Positions 17,990 to 26,574 of a DNA stretch of 64,000 nt are shown in pieces. This DNA comes from Leptotrichia sp. oral taxon 498. GTDB taxonomy: Bacteria; Fusobacteriota; Fusobacteriia; Fusobacteriales; Leptotrichiaceae. Within the stretch, counting starts at the first letter, position 1. Every line of letters starts with the position of its first letter. The notes below the pieces were generated by a model, which saw only the letters and a program-made list of their open reading frames with translations, was not told the DNA's origin and ran no database searches. Both the position numbers and the translations under genes were made by a program. The DNA is taken from positions 1,240,001-1,304,000 of the forward strand of contig NZ_CP016753.1 in the NCBI RefSeq assembly GCF_002240055.1, read 5' to 3'.

Positions 17990-18158
17990 TACTTTATCAT
18001 TTTTAAATTTATTAAAAGCCATGCAACCCCCTTTTTTTCATTAAATAGTAGCTTTAACAACTCTATTATGATAGAAAATATTTTTTACTTGAAAATTTTG
18101 TTTCCGCATAACTTATTTTTAAACCTTATCTGTATTACTATCAATCAATTCCAAATAG

Positions 18159-18475
18159 TCATTTCCCCCAATCGCATAAAGTTTTTAATACAGGATCAAT
18201 AGAACTACCTATGTCAGTTAGAGAATATTCGACTCTTGGAGGAATTTCAGGATAAATAGTTCTTTTTATCATTTTTTTATCTTCAAGTTCTCTCAATTGC
18301 TCTGTCAAAGTTTTTGTAGTAATATTCTCCAGATTTCTTTGCAATTCATTAAATCTGACCACTTTTTTAATATACAAATTCCGTAAAATCCCTAATTTCC
18401 ATAATGTCTCTGTTGCTCATCCCTTTAGCATGAAGGGAAAGAATCTGTGTCAATTTTCTTTTCAGCCATAACAAA
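18159..18475 (-). pseudogene. HxlR-type regulator, damaged 5' end
   Basis: 18159-18377 is open and encodes the winged-helix core of an HxlR (MarR-like) repressor: VVRFNELQRNLENITTKTLT, EQLRELEDKKMIKR, then VEYSLTDIG and LKTLCDWGK. The frame extends upstream (TLWKLGILRNLYIKK) to a TGA near 18403. The ATG at about 18469 with a GGAGG ribosome binding site starts MAEKKIDTDSFPSC and then stops in another frame. A third frame there reads KRKLTQILSLHAKGMSNRDI, which resembles the N-terminal helix-turn-helix of an IS21-like transposase. The gene is therefore either an HxlR gene with indels or a chimera of an IS start and HxlR. The product is probably non-functional. Confidence 0.6.
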
Positions 18476-18523
18476 AACCTCCAAATATTATATAGTTATT
18501 TTACCATATATTATTTAGAGGTT
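18476..18523. promoter_or_regulatory. 48-bp interrupted palindrome, operator-like
   Basis: Left arm AACCTCCAAATATTATA and right arm TATATTATTTAGAGGTT are inverted copies with two mismatches, around a 14-bp centre. It lies just before the start of the damaged HxlR gene and overlaps that gene's ribosome binding site. An autoregulatory operator or a relic of an IS end are both possible. There is no T-run, so it is unlikely to be a terminator for engB. Confidence 0.45.
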
Positions 18524-18536
18524 TACACAAAAATTT

Positions 18537-19127
18537 TTATTCGTAATTTTGAGTTTTTTCTTCGATAAATTTGAGAAGTTCTTCCCGTCCAGTATTTTTT
18601 AGTGAAGAATAAAAAAATACATCTTCATTGTCAAAGACGAGCTTTTTCTTAATTTCTTTTAACTGCTTAAATTTTTCGTTATTCGACAATTTATCGGATT
18701 TTGTAAAAATTATATAATATTCTATTTCAAAGTGTTCCAGCCACTTTAACATCTCCATATCTTCATTTGACGGAATTCTTCTCAAATCCAAAAGCAAAAA
18801 CACAATTTTTTTTCTATCTGAAGTTAAATAATCTTCTATAATTTTTCCCCAATTTTTTTTAACAGCTTGAGGAACTTTTGCAAATCCGTAACCAGGCAAA
18901 TCGACAAAATGAATTTTATCATTTATCAAAAAATAGTTAATTAATTGTGTTCTTCCAGGAGTTTTACTTGTTCTGGCAAGGTTTTTCCGCTTTGTCAAAG
19001 AATTTATCAAAGAAGATTTTCCAACATTTGAACGCCCAATAAAAGAAAATTCTGTAAAATTGTTGAATTTTGGATATTCATTTGCATAGACAGCGGATTT
19101 TATAAATTCAGCTTTTTTAATTTCCAT
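18537..19127 (-). CDS. engB: Ribosome biogenesis GTPase EngB (YsxC/YihA)
   Basis: 196 residues, the normal length. GTPase motifs are G1 GRSNVGKSS (31-39), G2 region around TPGRTQ (56-61), G3 DLPGYG (76-81) and G4 TKSD (142-145). EngB acts in large-subunit assembly in the cytoplasm and is generally essential. The ATG at 19127 follows AGAAAGGAAAAAA. The upstream gap of 110 bp to the LCP gene is very AT-rich, and no clear terminator was seen. Confidence 0.95.
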   Translation of the reverse strand: MEIKKAEFIKSAVYANEYPKFNNFTEFSFIGRSNVGKSSLINSLTKRKNLARTSKTPGRTQLINYFLINDKIHFVDLPGYGFAKVPQAVKKNWGKIIEDYLTSDRKKIVFLLLDLRRIPSNEDMEMLKWLEHFEIEYYIIFTKSDKLSNNEKFKQLKEIKKKLVFDNEDVFFYSSLKNTGREELLKFIEEKTQNYE

Positions 19128-19236
19128 TTTTTTCCTTTCTTTGATTTTATAAAAATTTTATTATTATTATTATTATATCACAAAAGTTGTATTTTTATAA
19201 AATAATAATTTAAAAAAATTTCTTTAAAAAATTTAT

Positions 19237-20046
19237 TTAATTTTGAAAATCATAAATTATGTCGTTTAGTGAATTATCGTTTAAAATATAGTAATAAACA
19301 CCATTAATCATTCGTCCATCTCCCTGAAGTTCATGCTGTTCAATTGGATGATGCAATAAAATTGCAGGTGCAGCGCTTAGAGCTTTTATAGGATTTACTT
19401 CAATTTCCATATTTTTTTTTGTGTAGTCCAAAACTTTTGGAATGTATTTCCATCCTGAAGGAGCTGAAAGTTTTTGCACAATTCCTTGAATGACCTGTCT
19501 TTGTCTTTCATCCCGCTTAAAAGCAGTGTCACTTTTTCTATGTCTTGTATAAGCAAGTGCTTGTCGTCCTTTTAAGTTATAAACTTGCCCTTTGTTAAAG
19601 TGAAAAACTTCCTGATCAAAATAGTCTTGATTAAAAGTGTGATTTGCAACAACGTCAACTCCGTCAATCATCGTTGTGATGTCCATAACATTTTCAAATC
19701 TGAATAAAATGTGATAATCAACTTTTACATCAAGCAATTTTTCCACAGCTTCCACAGTACAAGGAGTTCCTCCAAAAGCGTGAGAGTGCGTAATTTTATC
19801 CATCTTATAGTTTTCGCAAGGAATTTCGGCATAAGAATCTCTAGGAATTGAAACCATTTTAATTTGAGCTGTAAGCGGCACAACTCTAACAAGAATTAAA
19901 CCGTCGCTTCTTGAACCTTTTGTTGGCTGATTTGCATAAGCGTCACTTCCTATTATAAGAATATTAAACGGCACAGAAAGCCAAGCTATAAAACCAGCTA
20001 AACCAGCTAAAATAGCCAAAGTAATAAATAATATTATTTTTTTCAT
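19237..20046 (-). CDS. LytR-CpsA-Psr (LCP) family protein
   Basis: 269 residues from the ATG at 20046, which has the AGAGGTG ribosome binding site; longer starts lack one. The N-terminal membrane anchor (IILFITLAILAGLAGFIAWL) is followed by the LCP domain: ILIIGSDA, SDGLILVRV, MVSIPRDSY, then RHRKSDTAFKRDERQRQV near residue 185. In monoderm bacteria LCP enzymes attach undecaprenyl-linked polymers to peptidoglycan. Here, in an LPS-bearing cell, the substrate is uncertain. The start is 1 bp after the coaE stop (TAAATG context), so translation is likely coupled to coaE. Confidence 0.88.
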   Translation of the reverse strand: MKKIILFITLAILAGLAGFIAWLSVPFNILIIGSDAYANQPTKGSRSDGLILVRVVPLTAQIKMVSIPRDSYAEIPCENYKMDKITHSHAFGGTPCTVEAVEKLLDVKVDYHILFRFENVMDITTMIDGVDVVANHTFNQDYFDQEVFHFNKGQVYNLKGRQALAYTRHRKSDTAFKRDERQRQVIQGIVQKLSAPSGWKYIPKVLDYTKKNMEIEVNPIKALSAAPAILLHHPIEQHELQGDGRMINGVYYYILNDNSLNDIIYDFQN

Positions 20047-20047
20047 T

Positions 20048-20653
20048 TTACACCTCTTTTTTTTCAAAATTTAGTTTAGTTTCCAAAAAATTAATAAAAT
20101 CATCTATTTTATTTTTTAAATCTTCTAAATTATCGTTGTTATTTTCAATGACATAATCGCTTTTTTTTATTTTTTCATCCAAAGAAATTTGAGAATTTAT
20201 TATATTTTCCGTTTCATTTTCACTCCGCTTATCTCTAGCCAAAACTCTCTTAATTTGAGTATTTTTATCAGCCCAAACGAGTAAAATTAAATCAAATTCA
20301 TTCTCCCATCCAACTTCAAAAAGCAGCTGAATTTCCACAAACACAAGATTTTTTTTGCTTTCATTAATTTTTTTTCGCATTCTTTTCAAAATTTCAGGAT
20401 GCATAATGGAATTTAATTTTTTCAATTTTTTTTTATTCTCAAAAACAATTTTTCCCAATTTTTTTCGTGAAATCTCTTCTTTGTCAAAAATTTCACTTCC
20501 AAAATTTTTAAAAATTTCTGTTTTTATTCCTGGATCTTGAATGACTTCGTGAGAAATCGTGTCTAAATCGACAAAATAAAACCCTTTATCTCTCAAAATT
20601 CGGCTGACAGTGCTTTTTCCACTTCCAATTCCTCCTGTAATACCGACAATCAT
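20048..20653 (-). CDS. coaE: Dephospho-CoA kinase
   Basis: 201 residues from the ATG at 20653 (AGAAGGG ribosome binding site); an upstream TTG would add 22 unrelated residues. Last step of CoA synthesis: phosphorylates the 3'-OH of dephospho-CoA with ATP. P-loop GGIGSGKST is at 7-15, the DTISHEV segment is near 35, and the lid-like VLARDKRSENE lies at about 140. It is followed directly by the LCP gene. The divergent gene at 20864 has its own promoter. Confidence 0.95.
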   Translation of the reverse strand: MIVGITGGIGSGKSTVSRILRDKGFYFVDLDTISHEVIQDPGIKTEIFKNFGSEIFDKEEISRKKLGKIVFENKKKLKKLNSIMHPEILKRMRKKINESKKNLVFVEIQLLFEVGWENEFDLILLVWADKNTQIKRVLARDKRSENETENIINSQISLDEKIKKSDYVIENNNDNLEDLKNKIDDFINFLETKLNFEKKEV

Positions 20654-20742
20654 AGTATTTTCCCTTCTTTTTAAAATTTTTATACAATCTATTTTATATC
20701 TTTTTTCATTTAATTGCAAATTTTATTTACTAATTTCTTCCC

Positions 20743-20771
20743 TTGTAATTAATTAAAAAATATGGTAAAAT
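20743..20771 (+). promoter_or_regulatory. Promoter for the 20864 gene
   Basis: TTGTAA (20743-20748), 17-bp spacer, TAAAAT (20766-20771). The ATG is about 92 bp downstream after AAGGAGAGTTTT. Confidence 0.5.
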
Positions 20772-20863
20772 TTCTTATGAATTAAAGGATAAGCTATATA
20801 TTTATGCTAAAAAAATAAAAAAAGCAAAAATTTTATTCCTGGTGTTATAAGGAGAGTTTTATA

Positions 20864-21403
20864 ATGAAAAAGTTTGTATTTTCGTTGGCATTGCTAATCT
20901 CTGGGATTTCTTTTTCGGGAACTTGCCATTGGATTAAAAATCCTAATTTTTATGTAAAAAAAGAAATAGATTTGATTAATAGCACAAATTTAAAAGGAAA
21001 TGTCTATTGTGACATTGACAATGATTTTTTGACTTACTATATCGGAACTGGAAATTTAGAAATTGGACTTTTGTACAATGAAAAAGAAAAAAAAGAATTA
21101 ACTTATGAAAATATTATGAATATCTTGCTAGATTTTGAAGGTGATATTGCAAAATTACTGCCAAGTAATATTTCATCAAGAGAGTTAAAAGATAAGCCTC
21201 AGTTTTATACATACAGATTATATATTTACGACGCTAAGCAAAATGATACATTTATGTTTTTCAAATATATTTTAGATACAACTAAACATGATGGGGATTG
21301 GAAGATGTATTACAACAGTGAAATTTTTTCTAAAATGAATGACAATGTAGTTGATCTATTCCAAAAAAATGGATATGGACCAACGGAAGATATTGTTTAT
21401 TAA
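20864..21403 (+). CDS. Uncharacterised exported protein
   Basis: 179 residues with a signal peptide MKKFVFSLALLISGISFSG and cysteines at about 21 and 49 (TCHWIK, YCDIDND) in the mature part. No recognised domain; alternating charged and aromatic segments suggest a small beta-alpha periplasmic fold (FMFFKYILDTTKHDGDWKMY). It shares a transcript with the next gene (24-bp gap). Confidence 0.65.
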   Translation: MKKFVFSLALLISGISFSGTCHWIKNPNFYVKKEIDLINSTNLKGNVYCDIDNDFLTYYIGTGNLEIGLLYNEKEKKELTYENIMNILLDFEGDIAKLLPSNISSRELKDKPQFYTYRLYIYDAKQNDTFMFFKYILDTTKHDGDWKMYYNSEIFSKMNDNVVDLFQKNGYGPTEDIVY

Positions 21404-21427
21404 AAGGGTACTTAGGAAAGTAATAAA

Positions 21428-22315
21428 ATGAATATAATTTTAGAAGAAGATATAACGTATAATACAAAAGTTAATGATTTTGGTGTGGAACCCATAAATA
21501 AAAGAATTATTACAACTGGTGAAAAGTTAATTTTTTTTAAAAAAGGAATATTTGAAAAAGAAAGCGGCGGAAAAGTAAAAAATAGTAAAATTATAAAATA
21601 TATAAAAGAAAAAAATCAATTGTTTGTATCAAGCATATTTTTTGTGTCAACTCCAAATGGAAAAGTTTATAAATGTGATGGAAATAAAAAAAGAATAAAA
21701 GCGCTTGTCTTTGAAACAGATAAGTTAATCACGGCTATGAATTTTATAACGAGCGGAAGAATTGTATATATTGAAAATAATATATTATTTTCCTATGATG
21801 TTGACACAGAAGAATTAATTTTTACAAAAATAAATAAAAATAAAAAAACTGGAAATTATGATATTTTTACAAGTGGCGAAAATGTTATAATTAAATTTAG
21901 AGAAGAAGAAAAAGAAAATAATATAATCTACATTTTTGAAAATAAATTAAAAAAAATATTTGAAATAAAAACGGAAAATGATCACACCTATTCTAAAATA
22001 GTCGGACTAAAATATTTTGCTGGAACAGAAGATGGCGAAATAGAAATTTGGAATATTCTAGATAAAGAATTGTACAATTCTATAAAAGTAGCAAATGCAA
22101 AAATTAATTATATTGAAGAAAACGAAGGAAAGTTTTTTATTGGATTAGTTGATGGAACGATGCTAATTACCGATGAAGAGTTTAAAATATTAATAGAAAA
22201 AAAAGTTGCAGATAGCGAAATACGAAAGATATGTATAATCGAAGATGAAATTTATATTTTAATTTCAGACAAAAGAGTTATAAAGTATCGGATATTTAAA
22301 AAGAAAAAAAATTAA
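21428..22315 (+). CDS. Uncharacterised beta-propeller-like protein
   Basis: 295 residues without a signal peptide. There are repeated beta-strand groups (FFVSTPNGKVYKCDGNKKRI, IVYIENNILFSYDVDTEELI, GTEDGEIEIWNILD, IGLVDGTMLITDEEFKILIE) with WD40/PQQ-like spacing, so a seven-bladed or partial propeller is plausible. That rests on pattern only. The style is similar to the split protein at 2285-4047, though I see no alignable identity. The ATG lies after AGGAAAGTAATAAA. It is followed by fruK after 28 bp, which may make fruKA part of this transcript. Confidence 0.6.
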   Translation: MNIILEEDITYNTKVNDFGVEPINKRIITTGEKLIFFKKGIFEKESGGKVKNSKIIKYIKEKNQLFVSSIFFVSTPNGKVYKCDGNKKRIKALVFETDKLITAMNFITSGRIVYIENNILFSYDVDTEELIFTKINKNKKTGNYDIFTSGENVIIKFREEEKENNIIYIFENKLKKIFEIKTENDHTYSKIVGLKYFAGTEDGEIEIWNILDKELYNSIKVANAKINYIEENEGKFFIGLVDGTMLITDEEFKILIEKKVADSEIRKICIIEDEIYILISDKRVIKYRIFKKKKN

Positions 22316-22343
22316 TAATTTAAAAAAACTTGAGGAGGAAAAG

Positions 22344-23261
22344 ATGATTTACACATTGACATTAAATCCTGCATTGGATTACGACATGTATTTGGAAAAT
22401 GAATTGGAAGCAGAAAATTTGAACCTTGCGAAAAAAGTAAACTATAGAGCAGGTGGAAAAGGAATAAATGTTTCAAAAGTTTTGAAAAACTTAGGAATTG
22501 AATCTACAGCATTAGGGTATGTTGCGGGATTTGTAGGAGATTTCATTGTAGAAAATTTGCAAAAAGATGGAATAAAATCAGAATTTGTAAAGCTAGACGG
22601 AATCACAAGAATTAACGTAAAAGTTAATGGAAATGATAAAGAAACAGAATTAACTGGAGTTTCACCAAAAATAACAGATGAGAAATTACAGGAATTAGTG
22701 AAAAAAATGTCAGATTTAAAAGATGGAGATATTTTAGTGCTGTCTGGAAGTATTCCTTCATCAATTAGCAGCAAGATTTATAAAGAATTGTCAGGAAATG
22801 TAAAAGCGAATGTGGAAATAGTGCTTGATACGAGAGGAAACTTATTGCAGGACAACATTCATAACAATCTTTTCGTCAAACCGAATATCCATGAATTGAG
22901 AGATATGTTTGGTGAAAAATTGAAAACTAAACAGGAAATCGTTGAAAAATGTAAATATTTCTTGGACAGAGGGGTAAAAAATGTGATTTTATCTCGTGGT
23001 GGAGATGGAGCTTTGCTTGTAAACAAAGATTTTGTTTTAGAAGCGAGTGTTCCAAAAGGAAAACTGATTAATTCGATTGGTGCTGGAGATTCAATGGTAG
23101 CTGGATTTGTGGCAGGATTTGTCAAAGGAATGACTATAGAAGATGCTTTTAAATTAGCAGTTGCTTCAGGAAGCGCGACAGCTTATTCTTATGGAATGGC
23201 AGAAAAAGATTTAGTTGATAAGTTATATAGTGAAATTGAGATTTTAAAAGAAAAATTATAA
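22344..23261 (+). CDS. fruK: 1-phosphofructokinase
   Basis: 305 residues of the PfkB family. Phosphorylates fructose-1-phosphate, made by the neighbouring PTS, to fructose-1,6-bisphosphate. The N-terminus MIYTLTLNPALDYDM and YRAGGKGINVSKVLKNLG (33-50) are hallmarks of the 1-PFK/tagatose-6-P kinase branch; SIGAGDSMVAGFVAG near 249-263 holds the catalytic Asp. The ribosome binding site is TGAGGAGG. It pairs with fruA 34 bp downstream. A FruR-type regulator gene is not present beside it. Confidence 0.93.
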   Translation: MIYTLTLNPALDYDMYLENELEAENLNLAKKVNYRAGGKGINVSKVLKNLGIESTALGYVAGFVGDFIVENLQKDGIKSEFVKLDGITRINVKVNGNDKETELTGVSPKITDEKLQELVKKMSDLKDGDILVLSGSIPSSISSKIYKELSGNVKANVEIVLDTRGNLLQDNIHNNLFVKPNIHELRDMFGEKLKTKQEIVEKCKYFLDRGVKNVILSRGGDGALLVNKDFVLEASVPKGKLINSIGAGDSMVAGFVAGFVKGMTIEDAFKLAVASGSATAYSYGMAEKDLVDKLYSEIEILKEKL

Positions 23262-23295
23262 AATTTAAAAATAAAAATATGAAAGGTGGAAAGAT

Positions 23296-25272
23296 ATGAG
23301 AATATCAGATTTATTAATAAAAGATAGAATAAATCTTGACATAAAATCAAGTGATAAGCCAAGTGTTATAAGAGAATTAGCAAGACTTCACGAAAAAACA
23401 GGTGTTTTAAATGATTACGATGGATATGTAAAAGCGCTTGAAGCAAGAGAAGAACAAAGTTCAACAGGAATTGGAGAAGGAATTGCTATTCCTCATGCAA
23501 AGACGGAATTTGTAAAAGAACCAGCTCTTGCAATGGGAAGAAAAATGAGTGGAATTGACTACGATTCATTGGACGGAGAACCTGCAACATTGTTCTTTAT
23601 GATTGCAGCACCAGATGGAGCGAATAATACTCATATTGAGACATTAGCTAGACTTTCACAGTTATTATTGGATGATGATTTTAAAGAAGCTTTGGAAAAA
23701 GCTCCAACAGCAGATGCAGTTTTAGATATTATCAATAAAACAGAAGCGGAAAAATTCCCAGATGAAGCTAAAAAAGAAGAGATGAAAAAAGTGCCGGCAT
23801 CGGTAGCTAACTCTTCGTCTTCAGATGATGAACCTTACATTATTGCAGCAACAGCTTGTCCAACAGGGATTGCGCATACATATATGGCAGCGGCAGCCTT
23901 GAAAAAAGCAGCTGAAGAAATGGGAGTAAAAATAAAAGTAGAAACAAATGGAGCAGACGGTAGAAAAGATGTTTTGACAAGCGATGACATCAAGAAAGCA
24001 AAAGGTGTTATTTTAGCGATAAATAGAAATATTGAAGTGGATAGATTTGATGGAAAACCGTTAATTCAAGTGGAAGCAAAAGAAGGAATTAATAATGCAA
24101 AAGCGTTAATTCAACAAGTCTTAGATGGAAAAGCACCTATTTTCCATGCAAGTGGTTCTTCGGAAGCTTCTTCAGGTGAAGAGGCTTCAAGTGAGAAAAA
24201 AGGACTTTACAAACACTTATTAAGTGGAGTTTCTTATATGTTGCCGTTGGTAATAAGTGGAGGAATTTTGATTGCATTGGCGTTTTTGGTTGATACGTTG
24301 ACAGGCCATGCAAATGCAGGATCTAATTTTGGTACAACAAATGCAATGGCGAAATTGTTGATGACAGTTGGAAAAGCGGCATTTGGATTGTTCTTGCCAA
24401 TTTTAGGTGGATACATAGCGTTTAGTATGAGTGAAAGAGCTGCGTTAACTCCAGGACTTGTTGCAGGATTCTTAGCAACTCAGCCAATAGTAAAAGATGG
24501 TCCAGTTTCAGGATTTATTGGTGCATTAATTGGTGGATTTTTAGCAGGTGTAGTAGTTAAACTTTTAATAAAAGTATTGTCAGGATTGCCAAGATCATTA
24601 AATGGATTAAAAATGATTTTATTATATCCAGTATTATCAGTATTAATAACAGGAACAATAATGTGGGTAGTTGTTAATCCGATAGCTACTTTCATAAATG
24701 TTTGGTTAAATAATGGTTTGGCTTCAATGCAAGGAGCAAGTGCAATATTATTAGGAGCAATATTAGGTGGAATGATGTCAGTAGACATGGGTGGACCTAT
24801 AAATAAAGTAGCATATGTATTTGGAACAGGAACATTGACAGCAGCAACAATGACTTCGGGAGGAACTTTCTCAATGGCGGCAGTCATGGCTGGAGGAATG
24901 GTTCCACCAATAGCAATTGCATTGGCATCTACACTGTTTAAAGATAAATTTACTGCACAAGAAAGAGAAGCAGGACTTACAAACTACATTATGGGATTCT
25001 CATTTATTACAGAAGGTGCAATTCCTTATGCGGCAGCAGATCCTACAAGAGTAATACCTGCAAGTATTGTAGGTTCAGCAGTGGCAGGAGCTTTAATTGG
25101 ATTATTCAGAGTTAAAATACCAGCACCACATGGCGGAATTTTAGTAATGGGATTAAGTAAGACTGCAAATGGTGGAAACGGTTTCTTCTTGTATTTATTC
25201 GCAGTTGTAGTTGGTGCGATTATATCAGCAATATTGCTAGGATTATTAAAGAAAAAAGTAGATGAAAAATAG
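23296..25272 (+). CDS. fruA: PTS fructose transporter, EIIABC fusion
   Basis: 658 residues in A-B-C order. EIIA (1-150) has phosphorylated H67 in GIGEGIAIPHAKTE. EIIB (about 180-275) has C188 in ATACPTGIAHTYMAAA. EIIC (about 305-650) has about ten hydrophobic helices with GGPINKVAYVFGTGTLTAAT and FITEGAIPYAAADP. It imports fructose at the inner membrane and delivers it as fructose-1-phosphate to FruK. A Ser/Glu-rich linker (SGSSEASSGEEASSEKKG) joins B and C. PTS enzyme I and HPr are not in the window. Confidence 0.95.
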   Translation: MRISDLLIKDRINLDIKSSDKPSVIRELARLHEKTGVLNDYDGYVKALEAREEQSSTGIGEGIAIPHAKTEFVKEPALAMGRKMSGIDYDSLDGEPATLFFMIAAPDGANNTHIETLARLSQLLLDDDFKEALEKAPTADAVLDIINKTEAEKFPDEAKKEEMKKVPASVANSSSSDDEPYIIAATACPTGIAHTYMAAAALKKAAEEMGVKIKVETNGADGRKDVLTSDDIKKAKGVILAINRNIEVDRFDGKPLIQVEAKEGINNAKALIQQVLDGKAPIFHASGSSEASSGEEASSEKKGLYKHLLSGVSYMLPLVISGGILIALAFLVDTLTGHANAGSNFGTTNAMAKLLMTVGKAAFGLFLPILGGYIAFSMSERAALTPGLVAGFLATQPIVKDGPVSGFIGALIGGFLAGVVVKLLIKVLSGLPRSLNGLKMILLYPVLSVLITGTIMWVVVNPIATFINVWLNNGLASMQGASAILLGAILGGMMSVDMGGPINKVAYVFGTGTLTAATMTSGGTFSMAAVMAGGMVPPIAIALASTLFKDKFTAQEREAGLTNYIMGFSFITEGAIPYAAADPTRVIPASIVGSAVAGALIGLFRVKIPAPHGGILVMGLSKTANGGNGFFLYLFAVVVGAIISAILLGLLKKKVDEK

Positions 25273-25348
25273 ATTTTATTTAATATAGTCGAAATTATTT
25301 TAATTGTTTTATTAATTTTGAAAAAGTGTAAAATAATTACAAAATAAA

Positions 25349-25408
25349 AAATGTACCAAAGAAGCGGAAGATGTGAAATTGGAAGATTTGGAGGTGCATT
25401 TTTTTTAT
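25349..25408 (+). terminator. Probable terminator after fruA
   Basis: AAATGTACC (25349-25357) pairs with GGTGCATTT (25393-25401) over nine positions with one G-U, then a run of eight T. The loop is long (35 nt). The rest of the 400-bp gap after fruA is AT-rich, with no other gene seen up to the hairpin at 25603. Confidence 0.5.
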
Positions 25409-25602
25409 TTATAGAAAAATTAAATTCATATTTTTAAAGAAAAAAAGATGAAGTTGCCTCATAAAGTAGTTAGAATTACTAAATATATGGAACAGACCCT
25501 AACAGTATTATATATATTTTCTTTTCTTTTTTCTTTCTCTTAATTTATGAACAAAGTATAACATAAAATATAAAAAAAATTATAATAATTGCTAAAATAA
25601 AT

Positions 25603-25645
25603 AAGGATTAACTTATATTCTATGAAAAAGTTAATCCTTTTTAAA
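25603..25645. terminator. Bidirectional terminator between fruA and the 25676 gene
   Basis: Perfect 12-bp inverted repeat AAGGATTAACTT / AAGTTAATCCTT (25603-25614, 25628-25639) with TTTT on the plus side and TTATTTATTTT on the minus side. Confidence 0.75.
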
Positions 25646-25675
25646 TTAATTAAGATTAAATATTTAATTTTTAAA

Positions 25676-26068
25676 TTACATATTTTTTGTTTTTAATTTT
25701 TTCAATATTTTTCTTAAAATATCATCACTGATTTTTTGTAAAAGTATTTCAAAATGTTCGTATTTTTCTTTTTCAGTTGAGTGGAAAATCAAGAAATATA
25801 AATCCGAATAAAAATTTTTCTTTTCTGAAAATATTTCAAATTCCCCACAATCTATCACCTTGTCAGTCTTTATTACTACAAACTCCCCATTTCTTTTTTT
25901 ATTCTTAAGAAAATAAACTCCAAAAGCCAAATTTTTAATCTGTATTTTAATTATATTTTCATCTAAAATATCAAATTCATTTATACAGAACTTATTTTTT
26001 ATTTTTTGCTTAAATTCTTCTAAATTAGCAATATTTAAACAAAGTGTCTTGTTTTCAATATTACTCAT
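25676..26068 (-). CDS. Uncharacterised small cytoplasmic protein
   Basis: 130 residues, ATG at 26068 after AAGGAGGAGATTA, an excellent ribosome binding site that supports translation. No signal peptide or recognised domain. The N-terminal half is beta-rich (IIKIQIKNLAFGVYFLKN), the C-terminal half is helical and basic (LLQKISDDILRKILKKLK). It stands alone on the minus strand between a strong terminator and a 500-bp gap. Confidence 0.6.
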   Translation of the reverse strand: MSNIENKTLCLNIANLEEFKQKIKNKFCINEFDILDENIIKIQIKNLAFGVYFLKNKKRNGEFVVIKTDKVIDCGEFEIFSEKKNFYSDLYFLIFHSTEKEKYEHFEILLQKISDDILRKILKKLKTKNM

Positions 26069-26322
26069 TAATCTCCTCCTTTTTCCTTATTTTTTATTTT
26101 AACAAATTCTAATATATTTATAAAAAATAGGCAAGGTATATTTTGTTATATTCTTAAATTATAAATATACTTTTTTATATGGATTATATGATTTATAAAA
26201 ATTAATTTAAAATTAAAATATTAAATGTTATTATTCTATAGTGTATTAATACAGGATTATTAACATTAAAAAATTTTCAATTCCTTAAAATAAATTTTGA
26301 ATTTTCAATTGTGAATATCTAA

Positions 26323-26397
26323 GCTTAAATCCAAATAGATAGCTAGGCTGTAAATTTACGGTGTCAAAGTAATGGTAGCACTTAAGCCTCATTTTTT
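26323..26397 (+). ncRNA. Candidate structured small RNA with terminator-like end
   Basis: In the 500-bp gap before the methyltransferase gene. The 3' arm TTAAGCCT (26382-26389), followed by CATTTTTT, has two possible upstream partners: AAGCTTAA (26321-26328) and AGGCT-G-TAA (26345-26353). Between them are GTAAATTTAC and GTG...GCAC pairings. Mutually exclusive stems plus a T-run suggest a small RNA or attenuator. I do not recognise a known riboswitch class. The next promoter starts about 130 bp further on, so it is probably a separate transcript. Confidence 0.3.
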
Positions 26398-26527
26398 ATC
26401 TCTTTAGTATATTTTAATTAATTTTAAAATAAAAAAAGTCGAATAAAAATTCAGATGATTTTTTCGTATAATATGTTTCTTAATAATAATTTATATTATT
26501 ATCAACGTGTTTTTTGCTAAAATTTTG

Positions 26528-26536
26528 TGTTATAAT
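26528..26536 (+). promoter_or_regulatory. Extended -10 promoter for the methyltransferase
   Basis: TGTTATAAT is an extended -10 (TGn plus a consensus TATAAT). No good -35 is found at 16-18 bp. It is about 40 bp before the ATG at 26575. Confidence 0.45.
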
Positions 26537-26574
26537 ATAACTAAAATTAAAGAGAGAAAAGAAAGGTGAGAAAT

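Noticed and set aside
17911-17990. CRISPR array
   Set aside because: Three 9-bp repeats at 32-33 bp are too short for CRISPR repeats and overlap a promoter; operator repeats fit better.
26340-26400. tRNA or known riboswitch in the gap before the methyltransferase
   Set aside because: No cloverleaf with T-loop and acceptor pairing, and no match to riboswitch cores I know; only listed as a structured RNA candidate.
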